Positions 45,462 through 58,479 of a stretch of DNA of 64,000 nucleotides are shown here, one piece after another. Location of the stretch: positions 14,396,993-14,460,992 of the forward strand of contig JAJEKV010000027.1 in NCBI GenBank assembly GCA_021234155.1, written 5' to 3'. A program made the position numbers and the translations under genes. The notes below the pieces were generated by a model. It saw only the letters and a list, made by a program, of their open reading frames with translations. It did no database searches and was not told the DNA's origin. Source of the DNA: Isoetes taiwanensis (Eukaryota > Streptophyta > Lycopodiopsida > Isoetales > Isoetaceae). Within the stretch, counting starts at the first letter, position 1. Every line of letters begins with the position of its first letter.

Positions 45462-48357
45462 TAATCAGACTCGTCTAGAGAGGCATCAGAATCAAAGAAC
45501 AAAACCACAGGAAAGCATGAATCGTGAGAAATAGAGGCATTTTAACAAATACCAGAAACTAGCAGTAAGGCAGGCTTGGGGCAGGGCATGGAGGAGAGAA
45601 AGAAATGGTTTTGGGCAGATGTTATGTAGATATTTTGAATATTTGTGGAAGGAGTGGTGTGAAGAATAGGTGAATCCCAACTAAGAATGCACTAAGTCAC
45701 TAAGTCATTGGAAAAGTGAAGATGAGTAGGAAGAGGTAAGCCCTTGTAGAAGATATTGAATTCAATTTATCCAGCAAGGTTGGAATATAAATTGTATAGC
45801 AGCAAAGGGTGAGTGGGGGAAGTAACCGTTAGAAGTCTTAGTATGTTGAGATAAGTAGTGAAAGATAAGGAAGGAGACAATTGTTTTGGTTGTAGATAAG
45901 TTGAGGATAAGATAATATTATGCCCTAGAGCCATTTAGATTGTCAGGCATATGTGTCCTTTGAGGGGCACAAATGCATATCATGAAGTTTTTACAAGGTC
46001 TTCTTATTAGCCACTATGTGGAGTTGTTGTAAAGTCATAAGTAATTTGCTTGTAATTATGCATTTACAAATGCAATTGTTATCTTTAAACTAGGTGATAA
46101 CTTTGTCCTACATATTGCATAGATAATTTACGCACATGGGACCAAACATTGAATTGTGAACTATTGATAGCCTTTTTTACACGAGATTCTAAACTTAACT
46201 TTAAATGTCAAGAAGTTTTAACTTTTTTGTTGAAATGATTGGATTTGAGATTTGATCGTTCCAATGCTTCAATTTTAACTTCCTCATGTATTATATGAGT
46301 TTACTCTAACATGTACTATGTTCACTCACAACTTTGAGATATACGCATCATAAACAGTCATAACACTCATGTTTATATTGATCATCATCATGCAGTTGAC
46401 AAGTTTCAAAATTTTGTGAACAATGTCTAGCTACTTTTATCTTTGCAGGCAATTGAAGATACATTTAAGCATAGTTTATTGTTCAATTAAAGATCTAATG
46501 AGCAAGAGATTAAGCATCAACATGATATGCAAAAATGACACAACTTTAACCAAATCCAACGTGAAATGGCAAATCATATTATCGCTTTCACGACTTGTAC
46601 TATATTGCTCGTTATTTAATAGATATAGCAATAGTCCTCTCAATTGTCCATTCTTGATGATATTTTGATTGTAGGCTTTTTGAAAAGTTTAGACCTAAAA
46701 CCTTGAGCTCATCACCATGTCCACCAACTTGTAAAGTGAAGCGAATTTATAATTTCCAAACCTTAGATCCAGCTACAACGAAAATGCTCACGTTTAGCAT
46801 TACACATTGTAATGTGCCTCCTCAGTTCGGTACTTTGGCCGGAGAATGTAGACATGTTAAAGAAATTAGCTGGACCCTAACTTTTAGCATGGGGATGGAG
46901 AATCAAGAATCTTGTAAACCGCTACCAAACTTTGTAATAACCTTTAACCATCATCCATCCCTTCCTTGGGCTCAAGATCAGCTTCTCAACTTCTAAAATC
47001 ATATTAATGCATACAATACTATGAAACTCCTTAGAAAGAAAACTTAACAATGTCAATAATCCTACCCACTATTCCAACTCTAGCAAACACTAAATATACC
47101 AACTTTAGCAAACCAAACAATGCATGATATTCTTCCAGCAAAAAAAATAAAATAAGGCACTGCTTACTTCCAAGGATTACTCAACAAGGCGCATATCACC
47201 TTCAATATCAACCACCTTGAGGATCATCTAGTGGCTTTTCAGTTTCAAATAATTGGCGAAGCTCTTGCAGCAGGCTAGAATAGACATCAAACTTTATTAA
47301 ACTACTGCTCTAAATCGAGATATTGATTGTAGGTTTGCACTTGCATAAGAAAAAAGTTCTCTAATACCTACTTTGTGCGTGTTTGACTTCTCATGCCACA
47401 GGTTGCCCTGCTCCGCCTCTCAAAATAGAACTGCTAGCAGCTCTAGCCTGAGTATCTTCATAGTCTCCACTTGCTCAGCTATGTTAAAGCATCCCGTCAT
47501 GACATATGTTGGAATGGGTGAAAGATGCCAAAGGTTTCCGTGTTTAATATGAGTTAAGATCGTGGCATTTACATATTCTAAACAGAGAAAGACATGAAGA
47601 CAAAAGTGATTCATTAGGATGATTCTGCTAGTGGATACTAATTAAAATTAAAAGAAAAATGTGCAAGGTGGTGCTTATGGACAGCCTCTAAAGAAAAAGA
47701 CCATGTATGCAAGTATGTGTTGTGCACTCTTGCCATTTTGCACGTACACAATAGTATGCTTTTATTCAAAAGCACCACATAGAATGTAATTAAATTCAGT
47801 TGAGATCTTGTAGATGGGCGCTCAAACTTTGCTTCTCTGCACATGTGTATGAGAACTATATATCAAGTGTGCATCTGCATGACAAAAGTCTCGATTCCTA
47901 CAAAAGTTACCATAAATTCATGAAAACCAATCAAGCGAGTTACAGAGAGCAATGATAATGTCTCATTTGCCACACTATCTGCATGTAATTTTTCTTCCCG
48001 GCATCATATGTTGCAGCTAAGTTAGAGCAGTTTCAATGGTGCACTTCAATATGTTTGTATTCAGCAGTATAGGAAGCCATTGCCATTTTGAAAAAGAAAT
48101 TGGTTGTGCACTGTGGCATGCCTATACAGTATATCAAGTTGTTCTTGTGCTCCTTAGTTCTGCCCATTAGGTGAAAGGCCAAAATACTTAAGTACACATT
48201 GAAGTTCTTATTCAGACTTGTACAATTTGGTTGGGTCAAAATGAACAAGTGACTCTGTTAAAACAAGGATCTATGAAAAACAATTGATTTGTAATCTACT
48301 TGCATCACTAGTGTGGAAAATAATGTCTACATAAAAGTAGGCAGATAAATATAGTAC
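45462..48357. other. Intergenic, no gene recognised
   Basis: The region is AT-rich. A minus-strand open piece around 47,283-47,211 (SSLLQELRQLFETEKPLDDP) looks exon-like but matches nothing I can name. It could be a further exon of the ZIP4-like remnant to the right. Confidence 0.4.
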
Positions 48358-48967
48358 CTCCTGGCATCTCTCCAAGTAGATTGAAGCTATCTTTAACTGC
48401 CCGGGATCATCCTGCCGCAGCCTTATCATCTGTTCTACCTGCTTTTCGGCTCCGACTTCATCATCTAGTTGTAGGCAAATCTTGAACTGGAAAATAATGA
48501 AGTGGCCATTGTAAATAAAGCATAGAAAATTTAAGATGCATTCACCTTCAAGAAGATACAGGCCATGTTTGGTTCTAGTGCCAACATACATCTTATTAGA
48601 TGATCAAATTCTAGTAGGCCACTTACCTCCTCAGTTCCATTATTAGTACGATCATATTGCAAAGTCCAATGTGGCACAGAAAGAAAACAAGAAAGGCCTT
48701 TGTCAGGCATGGGATTGCCTTCCATACCCAAAGCAAAATAAAGCATAGAAGCTTCAAATTGATGTTGGAGTGAAATCTTTAGCTTTAAAGGAATCAGAGC
48801 CACTGATGGAATTTAATCGTGCAAGTAATGAAATGAAGAATGGAAATTAAATTATGAATATTTCACCTGTTCCAGAGCATAGCATACAGACTTTCCCGCT
48901 CTTTATCATTCTTGCAACCTGTACTTTTGTCCAGAAAGTATGCTTGTTTAAGAAGCTTCTCCAAAAT
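48358..48967 (-). pseudogene. ZIP4/SPO22 (TEX11-like) meiotic TPR protein, truncated remnant
   Basis: ZIP4 is a tetratricopeptide-repeat scaffold needed for crossover formation in meiosis. Three exon-like pieces on the minus strand have consensus splice sites. Piece 48,967-48,867 reads EKLLKQAYFLDKST and DKERESLYAMLWN. Piece 48,802-48,546 opens with GSDSFKAKDF and ends LALEPNMACIFLK. Piece 48,486-48,358 reads FKICLQLDDEVGAEKQVEQM. Order and motifs (LWN, then F-KD-, then the LEPN-AC-FLKFKI repeat) match the middle of plant ZIP4 proteins. The second piece needs a +1 frame change near 48,740. About 700 bases upstream is the end of SSRP1, leaving no room for the missing N-terminal several hundred residues. 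Hence a fragment, not a gene. Confidence 0.6.
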
Positions 48968-49659
48968 CTGAACTGAAGCTCATTACTTGACAAAAAACGG
49001 GACTGTAAAATGTAGAGGCCCTTTTTTTTGCAACATCCAGTCGATCAAATGCCTAAATCAAGGACTCTTGCTCAGATGCATGCACCAACATCTAACAAGA
49101 GTTAAAAGCTCCTATTCTGCCTTATCGAACATAATGAAACCTGAGCATGATCGGTTGCTTCTTTGCGAAATCTAAATTTTCTTCTACAAACAACAATTTT
49201 GCATGCTTCTCACCTTTTGTCCGACAAAAAAAATGGAGAAGAGGAAAAGTAATTTTTAAGGACTTTCTAATTTCCACACGCCGTCCGATGCGAAATTAAG
49301 AGATCTAATGGTTGAGATGAAAATAAGCTGACGTGGCAGAACACAGAACACGTGGCATAACTAAAATCGCAGGAAAGTGGGCAGCTCGGGTTAGACAACC
49401 CTGCTAATAAGAGCATATTTTAAGAAATATGCAAAAATATAGGGCAAATTTTCTCATTATTAAACGACATCTGCATCCAACTTTATTTAAAGACAACTAT
49501 TCCAGCAATGGATGTTCTGAGATTTCATTTCCCTCTGAGATTTTTATCTCAGCTAACAGTAACAATGGTACAATATTTTGGTTAAATTTGTTTGGGCATG
49601 GACCATAGAGACCCATTAATTATGTCCAGATTTTTAAATTAAACACTTGATCCTCCCTT
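48968..49659. other. Spacer between ZIP4-like remnant and SSRP1
   Basis: It holds the SSRP1 3' untranslated region on the minus strand. A block near 49,278-49,318 (ccgtccgatgcgaaattaag, then atctaatggttgagat) is of a kind often seen in plant intergenic repeats. Two ACGTGGC cores are at about 49,333 and 49,351. Confidence 0.4.
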
Positions 49660-52600
49660 TTATTCCTCCTCTTCAGACCCTGCTGAGTCATTTGCAACCA
49701 CCCCTCCTGCCTTGCTGTAACCTGCCATTTCTTCTTTGTACCTTTCTTTGTCAAGCCTTGCTTTAGCTTCGTAGGGTTCTTTCTCCTCCGCTAAAGTCCC
49801 AATCAAAAACACAATAAGAATTCACCGACTATTTTCACATAAAAAAGTCACTATTATAGCATACCTGACATGCTTCGCCATTTCTCACCAAGAACTCTAC
49901 CCATGTCTTTAAACCCGACATTCGGGTTGGTTTTCTTCATAATCTGCACCAGAAAAGAAAGCATTAATATACGACTTTTCCCAAATATGCATACGTAAAC
50001 CCTTTTACCAAAACACATTTACATCCTTGTAATAAAATTACCTCTCTTTCAGCCATCGAAAAGTAAAAAAATCCAGACAGAGCCCTCTTTGGTGCATTTG
50101 GATCCTTCTTTTTTCTCTTCTTTTTCTTTCCACCATCCTCGTCATCATCTTTGCGTGACTTTCTTTTTTGTGTGGATGCCTTTGGAGCGACCTCTGATTT
50201 TTTTTCCTTTTTCTTTACTGGTTTCTAAAAAATAATTGAATATTATATTACAAATAAACAACAGATGCTACTCCAATAATTTGATGCATATGCAAAGCTT
50301 ACATCTTCCTCTTCCTCCTCCTCTTCCTCTTCTCCGCCACTACTGTTACTGGCATTTCCTCCTTCCTCATCTGACTCATCAGTTGGGGAACCTGCATCAT
50401 CCCGATCTGCTACAAAATCTTCATCCTAGAAGAATAAAATGGCAATTACTATTAAGCTTCCCTTGAATGAAAAACATATCATATATCTTCCCATGTAGGT
50501 ACATAAGTCCAACTTACCTCCTCATCACTGTCTCCTCCATCACCAGCTGCACCACTTTCCCTGGCAGACTTGATCCTATTAAGATGTGGATCAACACCTT
50601 CATCATCTGAACCCTGCAGGGCTTCGACAACTGCACTCGTTCCTTGAGGATCCACATTCAGGATCTTTAGTTCCTTTGAACTGCAAAATTCATAATTATA
50701 ATAGTGGGTCAAGCTAAGCTAAATAATTTACTTGAGCATGAAGCCTCCGTGTACTTACCTCACAAATCTAAATAAGCTATGATATTCATTCCGCATTATG
50801 TTTCTAAATTGATGTTCTTGGTCACTCTTTAAACGTATGATAAGATCAAAGTTTTTGGAGGAAATACTGTTTCCAGCTCCATGCCTCTCAAACTCAACGT
50901 ATTCAATCTGCAACATCACATAAACATTAATAAAAGCAACCCATAATAAGAAAACAATACCATATTCCCTGCTAATACATACCTCATCATGCAATATAAG
51001 TGTAGGAGGTTTGGGAAGAAAAAAAAAGCTTTTTTCCAAGGGGTACAAGGTTCCTTCTTCAGCCTTCAAAGATGCTCGTACTGCATAGCTATCTTGACTA
51101 CTCCGAAACTTCCCAGGTCTCGTGACTTTAGCACCAGAGAGACCTCGAAGAATTTGACCAAATACCTCATGCGAGAGACCCTGATACAAGAGCCAGGAAC
51201 ATACTCTGTGAACAAACTACGTGCAAAAGTATGATTCTTCAAAGATGTGCATGTGAAATTTACCTTGTAGGCTGGTTGAAGTCTATCTTTGTACTTTGAT
51301 TCCAAGAGCTCAGGACTCATTGATAAAGTGCACTCAGCTATTTCTTCAGTTGGGAACTGCGAAATATAAGATAAGAAACAAAACAGGTAGTCTAGAAATA
51401 TATCAAATTCACCATATTTGATGTACCTGCAAAACTATGTGAGGATAAAATGTTTGGCCCTTCCGTATAGGAGGGTCCAACGTAATGACATCATAAGTAT
51501 AGGACTGATTTGCCTGCAACAATAAAAATTTTAACCATTAAACAACATAAGCAAACTGCTAACAAAATGTGCATGCTAAAGCTGCACTAGAAAGAGCCAC
51601 ATCACACCTTTGGAAGAATGAAAAGACGGACGACACTAGCATATTGAATTTTGAAATCATTAGCCTGGCCCTGAAGCCGCAGAAAAGAAAGATGCAGTTC
51701 CACATTGTAACGACCCCTACAAACATATGATGATGTTAACATATCCATCTTCATAAAAAGACATCAAGCTGCATACCTTGGTGTAAGAATTCCAACTTCT
51801 TCAAACAGAGCAATGGCATCTGCTCCACTAGGTCCTACATCCGCCATAGATAGTATTCGGTCACAGAATACCTGGTACAGCCTATGGTTATAGAAGTTCT
51901 AAATAGTGAATGGATACTGGTGCGCTTGCAGAAATAAATTTTCTTCACATACATCTGTTGTACCTGTGCAGATGGGCGCTCTTCATCTCCAATAAAAGTT
52001 GTATTGTTATTTGGAATATGAAAGCTTAATTCCATCAATGTATCTTTCTCATTCACACTCGCTGTATCATCGACATGAAACTCCATCAGCACATCATTTT
52101 TTCCTTGCACTTGTGTTTGTGAAACATCGGCTACTGAAATCTCAAATCCCTGCTTTCCCCCAACCATAAATGCTAAGGTATTGCCTGCTGACACATTTCA
52201 CGGTCATTTGCCAATCATGTAGCTAGCATATACTAATTGTCAAAAAAGAATATGCCGACCTTTCAGCTCAATTTCACCCCAATTCCGGCCACTCAATGCA
52301 AGTGGCAAGTCTTCTGGAGAAACCCCCATATTTAAAGAAACAAAGGTACTTATAGTGGAGACATCCTGCATGCAAGAAACCGGTTACTTTGCAACAAAGC
52401 TAGACTGCGAAACAATCAACATGGCAGGCGAAGAGTATGATGAGAATGCCACAAAACAGCATTGTAAGTGCTTGCATATGTGTTTGCAGGCAAATACCTG
52501 TTCTCGAAATCCATTAAACTTGACGTTAGAGCCTGCTTTAAGACGAACTCCTAACTGATAGGCATTCGGAACACGGGTCCAAGTAATAGACTGAATGTCA

Positions 52601-52893
52601 GCCTTCGCTACCTCTACAACCTTCCCTCCTCCGGTTTTCTTCCATAAAAAACCACCGGAATGAATTTTCAGCTGACCAGGATTCTGTACCCATAGTAGGA
52701 ATCATAAAACCTTTAATAGAATGCTTTAAGGCTCTTAACAAAACCCACTACGAGCCCATCTTAAACAAGGAAAAGAAGATCTCATGCTGCCAAAAAGGAA
52801 AATAAACAGAAAAAAACATGGAAAATGTAATACCGTGCCTCCTCGCCCTCCAAGAAGGATATTGCCGAATTGGTGGATTGCTGCCTCGCCCAT
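49660..52893 (-). CDS. SSRP1: SSRP1, HMG-box subunit of the FACT histone chaperone, 15 exons
   Basis: FACT (SSRP1 with SPT16) moves histones aside in nuclear transcription and replication. Exons with GT-AG sites: 52,893-52,834; 52,683-52,498; 52,365-52,260; 52,184-51,964; 51,871-51,777; 51,716-51,608; 51,513-51,427; 51,356-51,264; 51,180-50,983; 50,907-50,759; 50,680-50,518; 50,425-50,303; 50,224-50,042; 49,943-49,865; 49,790-49,660. Together they give 660 residues with no break, close to the usual 640-650 of plants. The N-terminal PH-like domain begins [20 protein letters not shown]. The middle domain holds [15 protein letters not shown] and [16 protein letters not shown]. An acidic tract with nine Glu follows near residue 525, then a Lys-rich stretch. 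A single HMG box ([20 protein letters not shown]) spans about residues 571-640. The ATG opens exon 1 at 52,893. Confidence 0.97.
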
Positions 52894-53130
52894 GGTTAGC
52901 TAGCTCCGTTACCCTAGCTCCGGACCTTCGAGCAGAAGAAGAGCGCGGGAGATTATGCTATGCCTGTGAAAAGCGCCCATCTAATGTATGCCACGTCATC
53001 TCTTTCCCTAACCTACGTGGCACCCTAGATTCCGCTGACAAGGTGGCGTTAGTACCTCTCAGCATTTGTACTTGTGGAAGTTACAGATTGGTTCAATATA
53101 AAATGTATTCCAAAGTGAATAAATAAGGTG
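52894..53130 (-). promoter_or_regulatory. Upstream region of SSRP1
   Basis: Directly upstream of the start codon on the minus strand. ACGT cores occur at about 52,991 (gccacgtcat) and 53,015 (ctacgtggc), sites typically bound by plant bZIP factors. No TATA box is obvious, which is common for housekeeping genes. Confidence 0.35.
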
Positions 53131-56100
53131 ATGTCGCATTGTGGGTTGCGAGACGAACACAGAATTGTAAATAAGAGGAAAGTGGATTGTTGCTCAACTC
53201 AAGCCTGTAATTTGCAGGTGTATGTTACAAGAAATTAGCATGAATTGATGAGCATGACAAAATTGAAGGGTGAAACGAATACGTTATGTTTTACACAAAT
53301 TTGGAAAGGAATTTGGAATGTGATTATGAGGAATAAAATAGAAGGTACTTTTATCGTCCATGAAAACCAACTGGCCTGTAGGACCCAAACATAAACAAGG
53401 TGCTGCGCACGGAGGGTTGCCCTCCATGACCGGAGGGTGAGGTGGCTTAAATCATAGTTCAAAGTCATATTTTAACAATCAATTCAAAACCATAACCCCA
53501 AACATTTAGAAACGAAATCCTCTGTAGCCAAGGAATTACCTTTATCTTCCAAAATGCAGCTAAAGAGTTTAGCAACCTGTGAAATAAAGAACACACGAAT
53601 TTCAGAAGTATAAAATATACGGGGCTATTTGGAAAAATATTTAAAATTTAAGGGCATTTTGGGAATTTTAAAAATACGAAGGGCTTTTTGGGAATTAAGT
53701 CAAGGATGGGAGCCCTTGAGGAATCGGTGCAACCTGCATAAGGCAACACTTGTTAAACACATTATACTTCCAAACAATAATGAGACTAGAGAATGCCAAA
53801 TTTTTTAAAATGAGATATGGCGAGGAATGATAAGATTGGACGTTCCAAAGCGTTTAAGCTAAGAATAAGAACAGTAGCCAATATTGGCACACATTTAAGC
53901 AGCTGTCAGTACTTTATGCTGGTAATGATAAAGGTCCAATGCATTTTGCTTAGCTTAGACATTCATGTTGTGAATAATAGCATATTCTTCAAGTACTATA
54001 CTGGAATGTACACTTCCAAAATCTAAATCGGTTGTGATCACTCTAGAAGAGAAAAAGACATACAAAAATAAACTGCTACTATAGGTCTAAAATACGACAG
54101 AGAATTCTCACCACTGTAACATGTGGAATAGGGAACAGTTTGACAACCACAGTACCAAGGACCATAGCATATCAGAATATCCAGCATATGCTTAGGATAT
54201 GCTGAAAACCCACATGAGCAAGGGTTTGGCAACAACAAGTACACAGCTGCATCAACAGCTTCTCTTAGTGGTCCTACATTTATGATGGTCCTACAATTCT
54301 GCTATAGTTTGCTCTTGCTATTTTGCGTATGTTATTGAAATACGTATTGATCTAGTTGGGGATTTCAATAAAGTTTTTTATTGTCACTCTATTCTAAGCT
54401 ACTCCTAATAGGCATCCAAATATAGAGGCATAAAGATATCAATAAAAGAAAACAAAATATCCTTTTTCATATTATTTTGGCTTGGCAATATTGTTACCTA
54501 AATTAACTAAAGCATCAAACCCCACGAGTGACTTGAAAATTCCAAAGGGTTGAACCTTGCACAATCCATCTCTTCTACAAAATGCTTGAGTTATTATTAA
54601 AAAAACAAAAGATACACATGCGAAGGACCCGAATAGCTTTGAATAGCTTTAATACTTGCTCCTAACACAATTCTCAATGTGTGCAAACTTTAGTACGAAC
54701 AACGACCAACACAACAAAGAATGGCACCCACGTATACAACATCCAAAGTTCAAACAATGTCAAAATCTTGCCTTTGTAAAAGATAAACTCATGCCTTACT
54801 TTTAGAAATACAGGTGCAAGCAATAGTTCTTTTAATACTTTGCCTTTACAGCTTGAAGATATGGCATGAAGCAGTTTCGCAAGATTTGTTGCATGGAAAC
54901 AGGTAATGAGGCTGTTATAGACGTACTTGAGGGTGGGCTTGCCGTCATATAGTTGCCTGCAACTAGTGAATGTGGGCCAAGAGTAAGTAAAAACATCGGC
55001 TTCATTGTATTACCCTATGGTGAATAAGCTAAATTCATATTTCTATCCATTCTCACACCTTTGAAAATCTGAAAGTGGTCAGTTCGCAGATAATGTTCCC
55101 ATATTCTGATATTTATCAGGAGTTAACGGTCCTCAATAACAGAGACGCAAAACGATATGCCAACACAGTTAACTAGGCATATTTACATCATGCTCTGCTT
55201 CTTCAAAGGCTCGCATTCACCTAGGCACAACATTGAAAGGCCCATGAGACTTGCTTGCCTTTTGCAGAACTTGAGAAAAAAATTACACTATATTAAGATG
55301 CTAAACATGAAGGACAGCTATTTCAAAAATAAATGAAATGTCCAAACAATCTCCCACAAGTTTGTCGATTCTAAACTGCAGCCCATCATGGCGCCATTTA
55401 CATTCCCTGGTAACTTACCAAAATTCTACCAGAGAATGGCCTAATTCTGTGTGGCCACTTCCAAATAAGTGAAGATTAGTTTGTTCAAAATGGGCTATTC
55501 ACCGATTGCACGCTTGAAATTAAGATCCATTGAACAGCAGACCACATTTACAAAAACAATAAGCAGCAGAGATCGTCAAATATCCTATTTGCCAGCATTT
55601 GCAATTGTTCCAAAAAAAGCAGTAATGGCTTAAGTCTGTCATTAATATAATTCTTTTCTATTTGCATTTAAAGGCTCAAAGATGAGAAGATAAAGCGGAT
55701 ACCCATTGACATTGATGGTCGGCAATTGGAGTGTCGAACGCATGAAAGCTCGACCAATTGATCAAGATTGACAGCGTGAGGCAAAAACAAAATATTATGC
55801 TTGGTGGAATGGCAAGAGCAATTTGAAAAAAAGGTAAATCTAAGAAATGCAAGCAGTTGAACTAATAATGCAATTAGCATCGCAAAGACCCCTTGATTCT
55901 AAATCTTCAAACAAAATCAACACATCTCAATGTCTAGAGTGACCATGCAATTCAGGCCCTCAATGAAGAACGCATTTGAAGCTATAAAAAAGAAATGCAA
56001 ACAAAGACCATCTCTTTGCACTCTAATGTACCTTAAAATCTGCATCATATGGCAAAGGCCTTGGAGGCGGTCAAAATGTGTCCAAGGGAGAGAGCTGTTC

Positions 56101-56139
56101 GATGTTCTTGGAATAAGACCAGACGATGGAGATAACATG
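53131..56139. other. Intergenic, no gene recognised
   Basis: The region is AT-rich. Three short related motifs (ggggctatttggaa, gggcattttgggaa, gggctttttgggaa) are clustered at 53,620-53,695. A dispersed repeat piece at about 54,166-54,232 recurs near 58,277-58,345. No coding gene is supported. Confidence 0.45.
54166..54232. repeat. Dispersed repeat piece, first copy
   Basis: The sequence has agcatatgcttaggatatgc, then aaaacccacatgagcaaggg and tttg. A related copy at 58,277-58,345 has agcatatacctaggatatgc followed by cccacataaacaagggtttg. Each includes an imperfect palindrome around taggatatgc. Confidence 0.6.
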
Positions 56140-56944
56140 ACTTGATGTGGTGGCAAATCTCGTGTCCCTGCTCTATCACAGACCTGCATACTGACAATGG
56201 CCATTCATTAGATGACTAAGTAGAACAATAATCTTCTACAACAGCACCATTGGGAAACTGGCGTTCAAATGCAGCGCCTGGATAAGAAAACGACTTCTAT
56301 ATGCACTACTACATTACCTATGACAATTTTACACAACATATCTTCTATTAGAAGACAATAAGCTTTCAATTCTCAATCGTTTGCATGAAAATTCCCATGC
56401 TCAACCATGGATGCCATAACACTAAATGAGCAGCCATGTTTACGCACACATATCAGTGACATGGGCATTTATGGTTGTTTTTATTTTTTTGTTGAAACAA
56501 TTATTAAGCAATTGTGAAGCTCCTAGATGAAAAGGTTTCCAAGACTGGTAGTTATACTTACAACATTATTACTATCTCTACCACCACAAACTCAAGACAA
56601 ACTCAGGATTCTGAAGATGCTGTGATCCAATGAAGATGCCATCATATCCACTTTCCTGATTCTAGAGCCCGAACTTATATCACAACTTTCTTGCACTACC
56701 AGTACAAACTCCAAATTCAATAAAATGGCTGAAGATACTAGAACCTCACCTATCGGGGTTTATCTATGCTTAACTAAACTGCCAGTAATAGGGACAGAAA
56801 ACAAAACTCCCATCCAGAATTTGAAATGAAGCATAGATATATCCCAAGTACATCACTTACATGCATGGAGAGGTTCCAACTTCCGCCATTCATAGGGCTT
56901 TGCTGCAGTATCCAAAGCCCAAACATCTGCCAGTAGGGATTTCC
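56140..56944 (-). pseudogene. BSL-type kelch phosphatase, decayed kelch-repeat fragment
   Basis: BSL/BSU1 proteins join N-terminal kelch repeats to a Ser/Thr phosphatase and act in brassinosteroid signalling. The minus-strand piece 56,944-56,861 has proper splice sites and reads KSLLADVWALDTAAKPYEWR then KLEP, an almost textbook kelch blade of plant BSL proteins. Further on, 56,600-56,565 reads CGGRDSNNV just before a gtaag, about 56,260-56,225 reads GAVVEDYC, and 56,180 reads VCDRAG, all in the order expected for the next blades. Stops and frame changes lie between them. No phosphatase domain and no first kelch repeats are found. The first piece is convincing; the others are weak. Confidence 0.52.
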
Positions 56945-57689
56945 CTGCATGAGCTTTCTACATAATAAAAACCAATGATAGAAACAGAGAGAAAGTCTTG
57001 ATCTAGGTCTCTTCAACAAATAGCACATGCGCTTGATCACTTTTATCCCCTAATTGCCTAAATTTCTGTCGTTTAAAGCCCGCAGACAAGCTATCATGCA
57101 AACTCAGTTTTACGAGTAGAATAAAGAAGAGCCAAAGACAATACCAAGAAAGCAAAAGCTCTGCTCCAAGTTTTACCCAGTGGGCAAGCTCAAATAACTT
57201 GAAACACTTATGGAAAAATGAAGGCAAACCGCTTTTCTTCTTAAATGCTGCAAAAGGAAACCAGAGGATTAGTCATCATGTCTTTATCATAGATGGACAA
57301 TTCCCAACTTAAATCTACCGCCTATTGAAGCAGTACCCAATAGCCAGTGTCCAAATTCCAGTAAGGCCTCACAGTCGCACCACTGGATAGAAAATGTTAT
57401 CCTATGATGTAAAAATTGCTTTTCTTCTTTAGGGCTTAATTTCTTCTTCTTTAGAGCGTAATCCAATGCAAGTGAATTCATAAATCAAAATGGAGGCAAG
57501 AAATTGCACTTGCTTACTTTTTGGGCCTGATAAAGCCGAGTATAACTACTGCCCACATTGCAGCGCCGACAGCATAGCCTAAGATGATATGCCTGTTACC
57601 ATCTTCTTCTTCAGCATTTCCGGCCTCTCCTTTGGCTGTGAAGGCCAGATTAATCCGACAGTGCCACAAATCACTCCCAAAATCTGCAC

Positions 57690-58130
57690 AGATCAAACAA
57701 CTGAGAGGAAAAAAGAAACAGGAATAGATCGTGGACAACATTGATCTGCCCAACTTGGGCATAAGCTGCAAGTATGGTATTCCAAGAAACAGTACTTGGT
57801 TGGGGCATTTTTTTGAAGAAATCTAAGGCTTCTCTGGGCTAGCCTAGTTGAACATAACCAGCTATCATGATATTCCATGTGAATGAATTTTTCCGCTTCA
57901 TCTTGTCAAACACTGCCCTGGCTTCCGGCAAAGCACCACACTTGCCATACATTTGTATCAAAAGATGGCCCAAAAATGTTTTACTCTCCAACCCTTTTCT
58001 AAGTGAAGATGGGCTTTTGCATTAGCGCATGTCCTTAATGAAGCAGCAATTTCATCAGGGCATAAATCCTCCAATTCAAATCTCTCATATAGCTCCCTTC
58101 CGGAGCATCCTTTTTGCTATTCTTGTTTGT
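57690..58130 (-). pseudogene. PLS-class pentatricopeptide-repeat (PPR) protein fragment
   Basis: PPR proteins bind organellar RNA; the PLS class often directs C-to-U editing. On the minus strand, about 58,080-57,990 reads CPDEIAASLRTCANAKAHL. After a frameshift come LLIQMYGKCGALPEARAVFD and SFTWNIMIAGYVQLG. An in-frame TAG (57,843-57,841) is followed by PREALDFFKKMPQPSTVSWN and TILAAYAQVGQ. These are consecutive L, S and P type repeats of about 31-36 residues. The stop, the frameshift and the absence of further repeats on either side indicate a remnant. The open stretch 57,680-57,514 (end RHIILGYAVGAAMWAVVILG) has one possible membrane helix but no clear link to the PPR piece. Confidence 0.75.
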
Positions 58131-58276
58131 GGATTGAACCAAGAAGCTGAAAGGCACTGCGGACCATCGTCTCAGTAGGTCTCTAAGGACCTCTCCGGGT
58201 TAGCCGGGTTTGAGCGGCCTGCCCACCAACTGAAATGACCGAGAGTTTACAGGCAATGATAAGTTTGGAGCAGTCA

Positions 58277-58345
58277 CCAGCATATCCTAGGGATATTCTA
58301 GCATATACCTAGGATATGCCAAAAGCCCACATAAACAAGGGTTTG
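58277..58345. repeat. Dispersed repeat piece, second copy
   Basis: Related to 54,166-54,232. It has two copies of an atatcctaggatatgc-like palindrome and the shared tail cccacataaacaagggtttg. It lies between the PPR remnant and LINE copy 2. Confidence 0.6.
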
Positions 58346-58479
58346 CCCCCCTAGGGGCAACCCAAAAAATAGCAAGTGTATTACTGTTAGGATGAAAAAA
58401 TCCCTACCCCAAAGGGTTTTCCAGGGGGGGCCTTGGCCGTAATAGGTATGCTGACAAACTGTACAAAGCTATACAATGA

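Noticed and set aside
48590-48610. A 16-base intron (gtaagtggcctactag) in the ZIP4-like fragment
   Set aside because: Too short to be spliced; the frame reads through it.
57514-57771. Small membrane protein gene ending in FIRPKK
   Set aside because: One hydrophobic segment only, start lies in the PPR remnant in another frame, and no family was recognised; not listed as a gene.
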